Below are positions 16,414 through 26,504 of a stretch of DNA of 64,000 nt, one piece after another. The stretch spans positions 5,704,001-5,768,000 of the forward strand of contig NZ_CP087184.1 of NCBI RefSeq assembly GCF_024749045.1. Reading direction: 5' to 3'. The notes beneath the pieces were generated by a model. That model was not told the origin of the DNA. It saw only the letters and a program-made list of their open reading frames with translations, and ran no database searches. The stretch is from Pseudomonas sp. B21-028. Its GTDB lineage: Bacteria; Pseudomonadota; Gammaproteobacteria; Pseudomonadales; Pseudomonadaceae. Both the position numbers and the translations under genes were made by a program. The number at the start of each line of letters is the position of its first letter. Position 1 is the first letter of the stretch.

Positions 16414-17325
16414 ATGGATTTTCATGGAATTGATCTGAACCTGCTAGTGGCCTTCGACGCGCTGATGACAGAACGCAATGTCACCCGCGCGGCGGCTCGG
16501 GTGGGGGTCAGCCAGCCGGCGATGAGCGCCGCGTTGGCGCGGCTGCGAACGCTGCTCGGCGACGCGTTATTTGCCCGCAGTGCCGAGGGGCTTTTGCCCA
16601 CACCTCGGGCCCGGGATTTGGCGGTGCCGATTGCCCAAGCGCTGCACCAGCTTCAAGTCACATTGGTAGAGCGGCCCGAGTTCGAGCCTGGCAAGGCTTC
16701 GCTGGTGTTCAAACTCGGCCTCTCCGATTACCCGGCCTATGTGCTCCTGCCCGCGCTGTTGCAGGCACTCGCAGAGCAGGCGCCGGGGGTTTCGGTGAAT
16801 GTGTATGCGTTCAACGACCGTGACCATGCCGTCGACATGTTGGACAGCGGCCTGATCGACGCGGCGGTGGGCGTGCCGCCGACTCAAGCCGCGGCGCGGA
16901 TATTGAGCCGGACCGTGCTTACGGATGAATTCGTCACCATCGTCGCCCATGACCATCCGGTGGCCCGTCGTGCCATGACCCTGAAGACCTATCTGGAGCT
17001 GCGCCATGTGCTGGTCTCGCCGGAAGGAGACTTGCACGGTCTGGTGGATCACGCACTTGCTCAACAGGGCCAGCAGCGCGAACTGGCCCTGACATTGCCG
17101 CAAATGTTCGCAGTGCCCTCGCTGATCGCCCGCACTCGCTTGACCGCTACGGTGATGAGACGGGTGGCGATGGGCGCGGCGGGCAGCAACAAGTTGATGA
17201 TGTTTCCACCGCCGGTGGCGTTGCCTCGGATGGCATTCGATCTGATCTGGCATCGGCGCAGCGAGTCTCATCCGGCGCAGCAGTGGTTCAGGGGGTTGGT
17301 TGAGGAAGTGGCTGGGCGGGTTTGA
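16414..17325 (+). CDS. LysR-type transcriptional regulator, NodD/SyrM-like branch
   Basis: This 303-residue protein starts MDFHGIDLNLLVAFDALMTE, typical of the NodD/LeuO-like LysR branch. Its helix-turn-helix is NVTRAAARVGVSQPAMSAAL. The effector domain covers about residues 95-300. It is divergent from the SnoaL/oxidoreductase pair, with an 82-bp shared promoter region, so it most likely controls that pair. The last 240 bp of the gene are duplicated at 18024-18263. Confidence 0.88.
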   Translation: MDFHGIDLNLLVAFDALMTERNVTRAAARVGVSQPAMSAALARLRTLLGDALFARSAEGLLPTPRARDLAVPIAQALHQLQVTLVERPEFEPGKASLVFKLGLSDYPAYVLLPALLQALAEQAPGVSVNVYAFNDRDHAVDMLDSGLIDAAVGVPPTQAAARILSRTVLTDEFVTIVAHDHPVARRAMTLKTYLELRHVLVSPEGDLHGLVDHALAQQGQQRELALTLPQMFAVPSLIARTRLTATVMRRVAMGAAGSNKLMMFPPPVALPRMAFDLIWHRRSESHPAQQWFRGLVEEVAGRV

Positions 17326-17461
17326 TTTTGCATTTGATGTTGTGGGTGTCTGGTCTATCGCTATCGCGAGCAGGCTCGCTCCCACAGGGGTTGGTGGTGA
17401 AGGTGAGATTCGGGGTCACCCGCGAAACACTGTGGGAGCGAGCCTGCTCGCGATAGCGGTG
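17086..17461. repeat. Direct duplication, copy 1 (LysR 3' end + REPIN)
   Basis: The last 240 bp of the LysR gene and the following REPIN (17358-17460) recur at 18024-18399 in the same orientation. Each copy is followed by a minus-strand AT-rich gene (ending 17523 and 18432). Confidence 0.85.
17358..17460. repeat. REPIN (inverted REP pair)
   Basis: TATCGCGAGCAGGCTCGCTC at 17362 and its reverse complement at 17431-17457 form the pair. Confidence 0.85.
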
Positions 17462-17522
17462 TATCAGTCGACAGAAAGCTGAAGCTTAGTTCGGTAACGC
17501 GTTCAGGAAAGACTCCTCACCC

Positions 17523-17939
17523 TCACTCCGCATCCATTAGCTTCCTGACTTTTGCAAAGGTGGCTACCGCTTGCTGTTCGCCAGAAACTAAATTTTCATA
17601 AAAATTCTCATCAAGCGCCCACTCTGAAAAAACTAACTGAGTGTGGCGATCATTAATACCTGCGCATTTATAGCTGAGCTGCCAATAAGCTGATAGGCGC
17701 CTGTCCGCAATCTCAAAAAAATCTGCTGCGTACGCCAGGGGATACTCATCATACTCTTCATCACATAGGTAAAACCAAGGGCAACCATCTCTCAGCTCTA
17801 TACCGTAAACCACATATTCTTTATCTATTTCTAGGTTTAGTTCACCATCCGGCATCGACACGTACCGCCTAACCCGCATACTTGCATCTGGTGCCAAGCT
17901 TTCATCATTTATATTGTTTATTCGGCATATCACCTTCAT
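17523..17939 (-). CDS. AT-rich hypothetical protein, orphan-immunity candidate
   Basis: This acidic 138-residue protein (KEYVVYGIELRDGCPWFYLC, then DEEYDEYPLAYAADFFEIAD) has base composition much more AT-rich than its neighbours. A ribosome-binding site AGGAG precedes the ATG at 17939. It lies between the two copies of a duplicated LysR/REPIN block and one gene beyond the Rhs immunity gene. This is where displaced immunity genes of earlier toxin tips accumulate. I do not recognise the family, so the role is inferred from position and composition. Confidence 0.6.
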   Translation of the reverse strand: MKVICRINNINDESLAPDASMRVRRYVSMPDGELNLEIDKEYVVYGIELRDGCPWFYLCDEEYDEYPLAYAADFFEIADRRLSAYWQLSYKCAGINDRHTQLVFSEWALDENFYENLVSGEQQAVATFAKVRKLMDAE

Positions 17940-18023
17940 TACTCAATAACTCCTGGCGGTACGGATGGGGCATTTTCCCCCATGGTTTACGTCATGAACG
18001 CTTTGCTTCTTAAATTTAAAATG

Positions 18024-18263
18024 ACCCTGACATTGCCATAGATGTTCGTTGTGCCATTGCTGATCGCCCGCACCCGCCTGACCGCTACGGTGATGAGACG
18101 GGTGGCGATGGGCGCGGCGGGCAGCAACAAGCTGGTGATGTTTCCACCGCCGGTGGCGTTGCCTCGGATGGCGTTCGATCTGATCTGGCACCGGCGCAGC
18201 GAGTCTCATCCGACGCAGCAGTGGTTCAGAGGGTTGGTTGAGGAGGTGGCTGGGCGGGTTTGA
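18024..18263 (+). pseudogene. LysR 3' fragment (duplicate of 17086-17325)
   Basis: This 240-bp stretch matches the end of the LysR gene at 16414-17325 with few changes. It has no helix-turn-helix region. A CAA/CAG-type stretch in the parent (CCGCAAATG) reads CCATAGATG here and creates an in-frame TAG. It is followed by the same REPIN as the parent. Confidence 0.85.
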
Positions 18264-18296
18264 TTTTGCATTTGATGTTGTGGGTGACTGATAGGC

Positions 18297-18399
18297 CGCT
18301 ATCGCGAGCAGGCTCGCTCCCACAGGGGTTGGTGGTGAAGTTGAGATTCGGGATCACCCACGAAACACTGTGGGAGCGAGCCTGCTCGCGATAGCGGTG
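18297..18399. repeat. REPIN (inverted REP pair), duplicated copy
   Basis: This REP pair is nearly identical to 17358-17460 and is part of the same duplication. Confidence 0.85.
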
Positions 18400-18431
18400 G
18401 GTCAGACGATAGAAAAATTTCTGGATCCGGA

Positions 18432-18827
18432 TCATGAGTTGGTCAAGGATTGCAGCCAACTCTGATAGTAATCAGACTGCTCCTGGATATCCGTTACCAA
18501 GTCTTTGTCCTCATAATCAAATATATTCACTATATCGCCCTCGTCTGCTGGCTCGCCCCAGCGCAGCTCATAAGCAACTATGCCATTGGCCATCTGCGAG
18601 GACATTCGCGAAGGATGGACATTAATTTTCGCCCCTTTGCATAAAAATCTAACATCAGGAAACTCTTGCCTGACCTTACCCAAACAATAATAAAAATCTA
18701 CCCCAGTGTAGCTCCTTGATACTCCATCCGGCATCGTAACGATCATAGTCACAGTTCTCCGCTCGCATTTGAATATCGCGCTCTCAGTCACACCATCCAC
18801 TTCAATCACAACTTCCCTAACAGTCAT
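18432..18827 (-). CDS. Putative immunity protein for the adjacent Rhs toxin
   Basis: This 131-residue cytoplasmic protein starts MTVREVVIEVDGVTE and has a central YTGVDFYYCLGKVRQEFPDV and an acidic C-terminal segment (FDYEDKDLVTDIQEQSDYY). Its start lies 4 bases after the Rhs stop, with AGGTGA before the ATG. An upstream ATG at 18899 lies inside the Rhs gene and is rejected. Like the Rhs tip it is AT-rich. Position directly behind the toxin tip is the main reason for calling it the cognate immunity protein. Confidence 0.7.
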   Translation of the reverse strand: MTVREVVIEVDGVTESAIFKCERRTVTMIVTMPDGVSRSYTGVDFYYCLGKVRQEFPDVRFLCKGAKINVHPSRMSSQMANGIVAYELRWGEPADEGDIVNIFDYEDKDLVTDIQEQSDYYQSWLQSLTNS

Positions 18828-18831
18828 TTCA

Positions 18832-21800
18832 TCACCTATCAAAATTAGGAATAGAGTAACCAACATATGAACCGTCGGCATGCACCGGTGTAGCCCCAAC
18901 TATATCTCTTTTATCAACCCCACCAGGAACGGCTATCTCCACCTCTTTTCGATGCGGCGACAGCAAGCCCAATTTCTTATTCACATCAATACCCACCACA
19001 TTTTTCAGCACGTACACGTACCCTGACTCGAGTCCAAACCCAGTCGCAAACTTTATTGCCTCCGACTTCGAAGTCGTGGTACTGACATAAATACTAGGTG
19101 GACTTCGATTATTTTTGGCATGTAAAAATAAATCGGTACTAAACCCTAGAGGCTCAAAACCAACATCAAAAATTTCCCAAGGTTCCCTTGAGTCACCTCG
19201 ATAGGTATAGGTATTTTTTTGTTTGATTTGAGGAGGATTGGGCTCCCGTACATCCACCCCAACCTTCGCAGCCGGATCCTGCTCCCCAACCGCCGCCTTG
19301 CACCCACCCTTCCCCGGGCAATCCACCAACCCCAACGGATCCACCCACCCCGTCGGGTTCAGGGTGTACCGATACCCATTGAGCCCACCCGCCAACTTGC
19401 TCGGATCAGGCGTCAGGTAGCGCCCCGTTTCCGGATTGTAGTAGCGGTGTCGGTTGTAGTGCAGGCCGCTTTCCGGGTCGAAGTATTGGCCCTGGAAGCG
19501 CAGCGGTTGTTCCAGTTGTTCGCCGCCGCCGTGTTCTATCCCGTGGGCTTTGCCGTAGCCGTTATAGCGCGCCGACCAGACGATCTGGCCGCCGTAGTTG
19601 GTCAGCTCCTGGGGCGTGCCCAGGTGGTCGAGGTGGTAGTAGAACGGGCAGGCATTGAGGCCTTTGCCGTCGAGCAGTGCCAGCGGCCGGAACGTGCCCG
19701 GTTCGTAGAGGTAGCTGCGGTGGTGCTGGCGGCTGCTTTCGGCGACGAGCTGGTCGCCCTGCCAGAAGAACTCGGTGGTCAGGCCGGCCACGGTCTTGCT
19801 GATGCGTCGGCCGAAGGCGTCGTAGCGGTAGGACGTTTCTCGGCCGTCCGCCGTGGTGAGGCCGATCAGGCGGTGCTGGCTGTCGTAGCGGTATTCGGTG
19901 ACGAGGGCCCGGGCCTTGCCGCGGCGTTCGCGGATCAGGTTGCCGAAGGCGTCGTAGTCATAGTGGCGGTCGCCCTCCATCAGCAGGCGATTGCCCTTGA
20001 GCTGGGTCGGGCCGGGTCGGTCCTGCATCAGCAGGTTGCCGGCCGGGTCGTGGGCGAAGTGTTCCGTGGGATCGGTGTGGGAATGGTCGATCCGGGTCAG
20101 CCGGTCGAGCGGGTCGTACTGGTACTCGCGCCGTCCTCGACGGCTGTCGGAAAGCGCGGCGAGGTTGCCCTTGGGGCTGTAGGCATAATCGCGCCAGAAC
20201 AGGGTCTGCTGGTTCTGCTGCACGGTGTGGGCCTTGAGCCGGCCCTGTTCGTCATGTTCGTACCGGCTGAGCAGCAGGCCCTGTCGGCGCTGGTGTTCGC
20301 GGCCGCCACGCAGCTGGTGTTCGGTGAGGCGGGCGCCGTTGAGGTCGATGGCGGTCAGTGCGCCGCCCGGGGCGTGGTGGTAGTCGAGCTGGCTGTTGTC
20401 CGGCAGGCGCAGGTGGTTGAGCCGCCCGCAGGCGTCGTAGCCATAGCGCAGAGTGCCCCAGCCCTGGTGCTCGGTGATCAGCCGGTCCTGAGCGTCGTAC
20501 TCGAAGGCCAGCGGATGGTCGCTGCCGTCATCGACATCGACCAGCCGGCCCAGCCCGTCGTAGCGGTACTGGATCGTCTGGCCGTCGGGCAGGGTCTTGC
20601 GCCGTAGCCGTCCGGCCGCGTCACGCTGGTAGGCGGTGACAAGCTGGCTGCCGTCGGCACCGAACTCGGTTTTCTCCAGCAGGTGCCCATTGAGGTCGTA
20701 GGCATAGGCGGTGCGTTGGCCGTCGAAGCCGACTTGCTGTCGGATCAAGCCGCTGGGGGTGTAGTCCAGCTGATATTTTTCGCCGGACTCGTTCTCGATC
20801 TCGGTCAGCAGCAGCTGCGCCGAGTCGTAGCGGTAGTGCAGCGTGCTGCCGTCGGGATTGATGCGGCGGCTGACCAGGTGCAGGTCGTCGGTGTATTCGT
20901 AGCGGGTGACACGGCCCTGTTCGTCGCGCTCGGCGGTGACCTTGCCGTAGGCGTTGTAGGTCCAGGCGCGGGTGGTGCCGCTGGGCAAGGTGGTCTGCAG
21001 CAGCCGGCCCACGGCGTCCCATTGGTAGTGGGTCACCCCGCCGTGTTCATCCTGGCGGCTCAGCAAGCGCCCCAGGACGTCGTAGGCAAAAACCCACTGG
21101 CTGGCGTCAGGCAGGGTTTCTTCCGTCAGTTGGCCGAGCCGGTTCCAGGTGAAGCGGTGTTCGCTGGCGTCCGGGTAGTGGATCGACAGCAACTGCCCGT
21201 GGGCGTCGTAGGCATAGCGGGTGCGTTGTTGATCCGGGTCGATGGCCTCGATCACCTCGCCGCGGTCGTTGCGCCGGTAGATCCAGACGGCCTTGCCACG
21301 GGCGCGGGCGTGCAGGAAACCGTTGCGGTATTCGTAGGACGTGGGCACGTCTTCGGGGGAATCAGCGCCACCAGCCGTCCGACTTCGTCGTAGTGGTATT
21401 CGGTGACGGCGCCCAACGGGTCCTGTTCGGCAATCAGCCGGCCCTGTGCGTCGTAGGCCTTGAGGTGTTCGCCGCCGTCGGGCTCGACCTTGCGCACCAG
21501 CCGCGCACGGTCGTCGTGAACATACGTCTCTTCGCTGCCGTCGAGGTGGCGGACCGTGACGCTGCCGTCCTCGCCCCAGCTATAGCGCGTGTCCATCTGC
21601 GCGAACGAGGCCCAGTGCCGCACGCAGCGGGCCGCCTGTCCGGTGCCTTGCCACTCCCAGAAGAAACTCGCCCCGCCGGCCAGTTGCCGCTGGAGGATGA
21701 CGTGCGCATCGTCGTAGTCGTAGCGCTCGCTTTCGCCGGCCGCGTTGGTCGCTTCGATCAGCCGTGAGCGTGCGTCGTAGCGGTAGGTCGCCAGGGTCTG

Positions 21801-23687
21801 TTCGGTGCGCCAGGCTTCGTCCAGGGTCAGCGCCGGGTGGAAGCTCTGGTAGTCGAGGGCGATGAGGTGGCGCTGTTCGTAGCGCAACTGCAGGCAGCGC
21901 CCGGCACCGTTGTCCAGGCGGCAGATGTCGCCATGGATGTTGCGCTGGAGGGTCAGGCGGTTGTCGTAGCGGTCGCTGAGGGCGGTGAGATAACCGTCGC
22001 GAAAGTGTAGGAAAGGTGCGTTTTCGCCGGGTTGGGCGATGATCAGTTCATCCGGCTCGCTGCCCAGGTAGATCGCCGCCCGGGCCAGGCTGTTGTGGAT
22101 CGCCGGGCGCTGGGCGTTGGGCAGTGGAAAGGTCGTGCGGCGGTTTTCCTGGTCGATCCAGATGACCTGCTCACCCTCAAGCAACAAGCGGTGTGCCAGG
22201 GCATGGCTCCAGCCGCGTCCCAGCCCCACGTCCTGCTCCGCCGCGCTGCTGCGGTACAGGCGGGTGAAGATGAACGGCAGTCGGCCATCGAGCGTGCCGT
22301 CGTCCAGGGTCAGCAGTTCTTCGCCGGTGACCATCGACACCGGGCAGCCGTCGGTGCGGGTCAGGGCCGCGCTGTCGGCGCTGTCGCCGTTGGGGTTTTT
22401 CGATTGGGCCGGGGCGTCGTCGTGGGGTTCGTACTTGCTCAGCCGGGTAGCACTTTGGGATTTTTCCCGCGCCACGGCGGCGGGATTGCTGACTGACAAG
22501 GACGGCCCATGCTCAGGCGTGATCTGCAACGGGCGGACAGGGGTCGGTTTCAACGACGCGCCCTGGGCGCTGACCACCACCGGTTTCAACACATCGGCAT
22601 GCTGGTTGAGCCGGTCAGGGGCGAATTGGCCCAGCCGTTGGCTCGACGCCCGCAACCACTCCCGTGCTCGCCCGGACTGGATCTGGTCCAGCACCTTGCC
22701 ACTCATGCGCACACCCAGGCCGAGGGCGCCGGTCAAGCGGATCAGCAGGAAATTGATCAGCACCGAGGCCCGTATCTGCCCGACGACTTCGGCCAGGTAC
22801 TGGGGCGGCAGCATCCGCAGCCAACTGGCGAATGCGGCCATGTGTACGAAGAGCAACGGCTCGTCGCTCAGCACCATCAGGCCTTTGGCAATCGCCTCGG
22901 ATGAAGCCTTGAGCAACTGGTCGAGTTCGGCCTGGGTCAGGTACTCCAGCAGCTTCTCGCTGTTGGCTTGCAAATCCGCCAGCAGTTCGAAGACCTGCTT
23001 GACGTCATCCCACAGTGCCTGCAGGGCGTTATCGAGGCCGCGCCAGTCGGCTTGCTGCAACAGGTTGTAGCGCTCGCGAAACCCGGCGTCGGAAAACTCC
23101 ACCCAGAGCGGTTGAAACTGGTTTTCCCATTCCTCTTTCAGCCAGCCCTCGAGCTCACCAATCACCCCCTGATAAGACGCGTACAGCGCCTTGACGTGAT
23201 CCGCGGTGACCTCGGGGAAGAAGCTGATGCGATAGCGGCGCCCCCGCCAGCATTCGGGAATTTCCAGGATGCCGCTGGGGCCGATGGTGTAATGGAGCGG
23301 TTCGCCGAAGGTTTCCTTCCCCGGTTCACCGTCGATGACCGGCTCCAGCATCACCGGCGTATTGCCGATCGGCACGAAGCGCGCCGCCTGGAACATGTGC
23401 ACCAGCGTCAGCGGACCGCTCGCCGGACACGTCGCCATGGTGGTGATGAAGGGTTCATCGAGGTTTTTCGGCGCTGCGAGAGCTACCTCGTTGCCGACCT
23501 TGAAGACCTGCTCGATGTCCAGCGCCCAGCCGGTCCAGAAGCTCTGCGCCCAACTGTCGTAGTCGTTCAGGCATTTGCGAAAATCCGCCAGCACCGCTGC
23601 CGCATCGGGCTGATCGGGGTCCATGGCCGCCACCACCAGCGAGCCGATGGCGTTGTTCAGGGCCAGGAGTTTGTCGGGGGCAAACAT
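18832..23687 (-). pseudogene. Rhs-family toxin with ADP-ribosyltransferase tip, one frameshift
   Basis: Two overlapping frames (23687-21252 and 21348-18832) together encode an Rhs protein of about 1,618 residues. In order: an N-terminal domain without PAAR, a helical region, DUF6531-like CPVSMVTGEELL, many YD repeats, the Rhs core end (YLTPDPSKLAGGLNGY, DPLGLVDC), and a variable tip. The tip reads YRGDSREPWEIF, YVSTTTS, YVYVLKNVVGIDVN and EVEIAVPGG. That is the Arg / Ser-Thr-Ser / Glu-x-Glu arrangement of cholera-toxin-A-like ADP-ribosyltransferases. Frames switch at a C5 run (21355-21359, minus strand) where C6 would restore the frame. The tip is AT-rich, as expected after tip exchange. Confidence 0.85.
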
Positions 23688-24111
23688 GCAGGGATCTCGC
23701 GGTACAGGAACGGACGCGAGACTTTGCCGGGGATGGCTGGAGAAATAAGTCAGGGAAGGAGGTATTGGATGTAGGGCGATTCGCTAAATCCAGGCGCGAT
23801 ACCATCGCGAGCAAGCCTTTGCTCCCACAGGGGATCTGTGCCGGGCTAAAGACTCAGGAAATCCGCAAGTCCATGTGGGAGCGAGCCTGCTCGCGATGGC
23901 GTCGGCACAGCCCGCATCAGCGACGACTGGCACACCGATATCGGAGCAGGCTCGCTCCCACATTTGAATGGGTATTTCCATTGCTGGCTGATTCAGCGCG
24001 AGATGTAGACCGAAGCCCATTCCCAACAAATAACCACCAGCAAACCCTCAACCTATCGTAATCTCGCTGCTGAATCCTTTATGCCCGCAACCGGTCCGAG
24101 ATCCTGCCCCG
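23688..24111. other. Intergenic with three REPs
   Basis: No gene is supported. REPs lie at about 23801-23833, 23872-23901 and 23936-23964, alternating in orientation. The promoters of rhs (minus) and of the lipid cassette (plus) must lie here. Confidence 0.7.
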
Positions 24112-24735
24112 ATGCCCTCCATCTACCAACTCAAACCCGCCTTCCAGAATCTACTGCGTCCTACCGTCCAACGGCTCTACGACAAGGGCGTCACCGCCAA
24201 CCAGGTGACCCTGCTCGCGGGCATCATTTCCGTGCTGGTGGGTGCGGTGATCGCCTGGTTCGCCAGTCACCCGTGGGTGTTTGTGCTGGTGCCGGTCTGG
24301 ATGTTCCTGCGCATGGCCTTGAATGCCGTGGACGGCATGCTTGCGCGGGAGTTCGGCCAGCAATCTCATCTGGGTGCCTACCTGAATGAGCTATGCGATA
24401 TCATCGCCGACGCGGCTCTGATCCTTCCCTTTGCCCTGATTCCCGATACCAGTCTGTTGCTCGTGTTGTTGGTCACGCTGTTGGCGTTGTTCAGCGAATA
24501 CGCGGGTGTGCTGGGGGCGATGGTCGGGGCTTCGCGACGCTATGACGGGCCCATGGGCAAGAGTGACCGGGCCTTTGTATGTGGCGTGTTGGCGACCGGT
24601 ATTGCCTTGGGTTGGCTCGGGGCGCTGTGGGTCGATGGTGTGATGGCGGTGGTTGCCGCCCTGCTGGTTTATACCTTGGTCAACCGGGTCCGTCAGGGCC
24701 TGGGCCAAGTGAAGGAAAACGCTCCCTCAGCATAA
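24112..24735 (+). CDS. CDP-alcohol phosphatidyltransferase family protein (YnbA-like)
   Basis: This 207-residue protein has about six membrane segments. The family motif DxxDGxxAR...GxxxDxxxD is recognisable as NAVDGMLAREFG..HLGAYLNELCD, but the first and third Asp are Asn. The second and fourth Asp, the Gly and the Arg are kept. The enzyme would join a CDP-linked lipid to an alcohol, or its reactivity may be altered. It heads a cassette resembling E. coli ynbABCD; the next gene starts 11 bp downstream. Confidence 0.85.
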   Translation: MPSIYQLKPAFQNLLRPTVQRLYDKGVTANQVTLLAGIISVLVGAVIAWFASHPWVFVLVPVWMFLRMALNAVDGMLAREFGQQSHLGAYLNELCDIIADAALILPFALIPDTSLLLVLLVTLLALFSEYAGVLGAMVGASRRYDGPMGKSDRAFVCGVLATGIALGWLGALWVDGVMAVVAALLVYTLVNRVRQGLGQVKENAPSA

Positions 24736-24746
24736 AGGAACTTGCA

Positions 24747-26504
24747 ATGCGCGAAGCTCAAGACCGGACATTCTCCACCTTTGATGGCGTAGAGTTGTTC
24801 TACCGGCACTGGCCGGCCGTGGACGCGGACCCTGGCGAACCCCGCAAGGCTGTGTTGCTGTTTCACCGAGGTCATGAGCACTCCGGGCGCATTGCGCATC
24901 TGGTGGATGAGCTGGATCTGCCCGGCTTCGACTTCTTTGCCTGGGATGCCCGCGGCCACGGCCAGTCTCCCGGTGAACGCGGCGACAGCCCGAGTTTCGC
25001 CACCAGCGCGCGGGACGTGCAGACCTTCTGCGATCACATCGGCGTGACGCATCAGATCGACGAGCAGAACATCGCCGTGGTGGCGCAAAGCGTCGGCGCG
25101 GTGATCGCGTCCACCTGGGTCCACGATTACGCACCGCGCATTCGCTCGCTGGTGCTGGCATCGCCGGCATTCAAGGTGAAACTGTACGTGCCGTTCGCCC
25201 GCCCGGGGCTGGCGCTGATGCGCAAGTTTCGCGGCAACTTTTTCGTCAACAGCTACGTCAAGGCCAAGTTCCTCAGCCATGATCCGGAACGGGTGGCGTC
25301 CTATGACAACGATCCGCTGATCACCAAGGCGATTTCGGTGAACGTACTGCTGGGCCTGTACGAAGCCGCCGACCGCGTGGTCGCCGACGCCCAGGCGATC
25401 CAGGTGCCGACGCAGCTGTTGATCTCCGGTTCGGACTTTGTGGTGCATCGCAAACCCCAGGAACAGTTCTTCGAGCGGCTGGGCAGCCTGCACAAGGAAA
25501 AACACATCCTGCCGGGGTTCTTCCACGACACCCTGGGCGAGAAGAACCGTGCGCCGGCCGTCGCCAGTGCACGCCGTTTCATCCTGCAGAATTTCGCCCG
25601 TCCGCTGGACCGCCCGTCCCTGCTGGATGCGGACCGCATGGGCGCGACCTGCGCCGAGTCCGAGGCCTTGGCAACGCCCCTGCCCCACAATTCGTTGCGC
25701 GACCTGTACTGGCGCATGACCCGCGCCAGCATGCGCTTCGGCAGCAAGCTATCGGCCGGAGTGAAGTTGGGTTTCGACACCGGCTTCGATTCCGGCAGCA
25801 CCCTGGATTACGTCTACCGTAATCGTCCCACCGGCACCTCGCCGATTGGCAAGATGATCGACCAGAACTACCTGAATTCCATCGGCTGGCGCGGCATTCG
25901 CCAGCGCAAGCTGAACGTCGAGGAGTTGCTGCGCCTGGCGATGGGCAAGTTGCGCGAAGAGAACCGCGAGGTGCGCATCGTCGACATCGCCGCCGGTCAT
26001 GGCCGCTACATTCTCGAGGCGCTGCACGGCGTTAATCCACTGCCCGAGTCGATCCTGCTGCGCGACTACAGCGACATCAACGTGCGCGACGGCAGCGCGC
26101 TGATCGTCGAAAAAGGCCTGGAGGACATCGCCCGGTTCGTCAAAGGCGACGCCTTCGACCGCCAGGACCTCGCGGCGCTTACGCCCAAGCCAACTCTCGC
26201 CGTGGTGTCCGGCCTGTACGAATTGTTTGCCGATAACCAGATGGTCGGCGGTTCGCTCGCCGGCCTGGCCGAAGCGGTCGAGCCCGGCGGTTACCTGGTC
26301 TACACCGGCCAGCCATGGCACCCGCAACTGGAACTGATCGCCCGCGCCCTTACCAGCCACCGTGCCGGCCAGGCCTGGGTGATGCGTCGGCGCAGCCAGG
26401 CCGAAATGGATCAATTGGTCGAGGCGGCGGGCTTTCGCAAGATCACCCTGCGGGTCGATGAGTGGGGCATCTTCAGCGTTTCGCTGGCGCAGCGCGTGCA
26501 GTGA
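24747..26504 (+). CDS. Bifunctional alpha/beta hydrolase - SAM methyltransferase (YnbC-like)
   Basis: This 585-residue fusion has an alpha/beta hydrolase N-terminus with oxyanion/lid features (LLFHRGHEHSGRI, WDARGHGQSPGE), a nucleophile elbow AQSVGAV (~residue 112) and His near FFHDTLGE. The C-terminal half carries methyltransferase motif I, VRIVDIAAGHGRYI. It could cleave an acyl or head-group ester and methylate the product. The start at 24747 follows AAGGAA. Its TGA overlaps the ATG of the next gene, so the genes are translationally coupled. Confidence 0.85.
   Translation: MREAQDRTFSTFDGVELFYRHWPAVDADPGEPRKAVLLFHRGHEHSGRIAHLVDELDLPGFDFFAWDARGHGQSPGERGDSPSFATSARDVQTFCDHIGVTHQIDEQNIAVVAQSVGAVIASTWVHDYAPRIRSLVLASPAFKVKLYVPFARPGLALMRKFRGNFFVNSYVKAKFLSHDPERVASYDNDPLITKAISVNVLLGLYEAADRVVADAQAIQVPTQLLISGSDFVVHRKPQEQFFERLGSLHKEKHILPGFFHDTLGEKNRAPAVASARRFILQNFARPLDRPSLLDADRMGATCAESEALATPLPHNSLRDLYWRMTRASMRFGSKLSAGVKLGFDTGFDSGSTLDYVYRNRPTGTSPIGKMIDQNYLNSIGWRGIRQRKLNVEELLRLAMGKLREENREVRIVDIAAGHGRYILEALHGVNPLPESILLRDYSDINVRDGSALIVEKGLEDIARFVKGDAFDRQDLAALTPKPTLAVVSGLYELFADNQMVGGSLAGLAEAVEPGGYLVYTGQPWHPQLELIARALTSHRAGQAWVMRRRSQAEMDQLVEAAGFRKITLRVDEWGIFSVSLAQRVQ

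Noticed and set aside
18042..18263. Separate small LysR-like gene
   Set aside because: It is the duplicated 3' end of the LysR gene with an in-frame stop and no DNA-binding part.
19219..20607. Plus-strand frame of 462 codons opposite the Rhs core
   Set aside because: It mirrors the YD repeats and has no start context. The Rhs frame carries recognised motifs.
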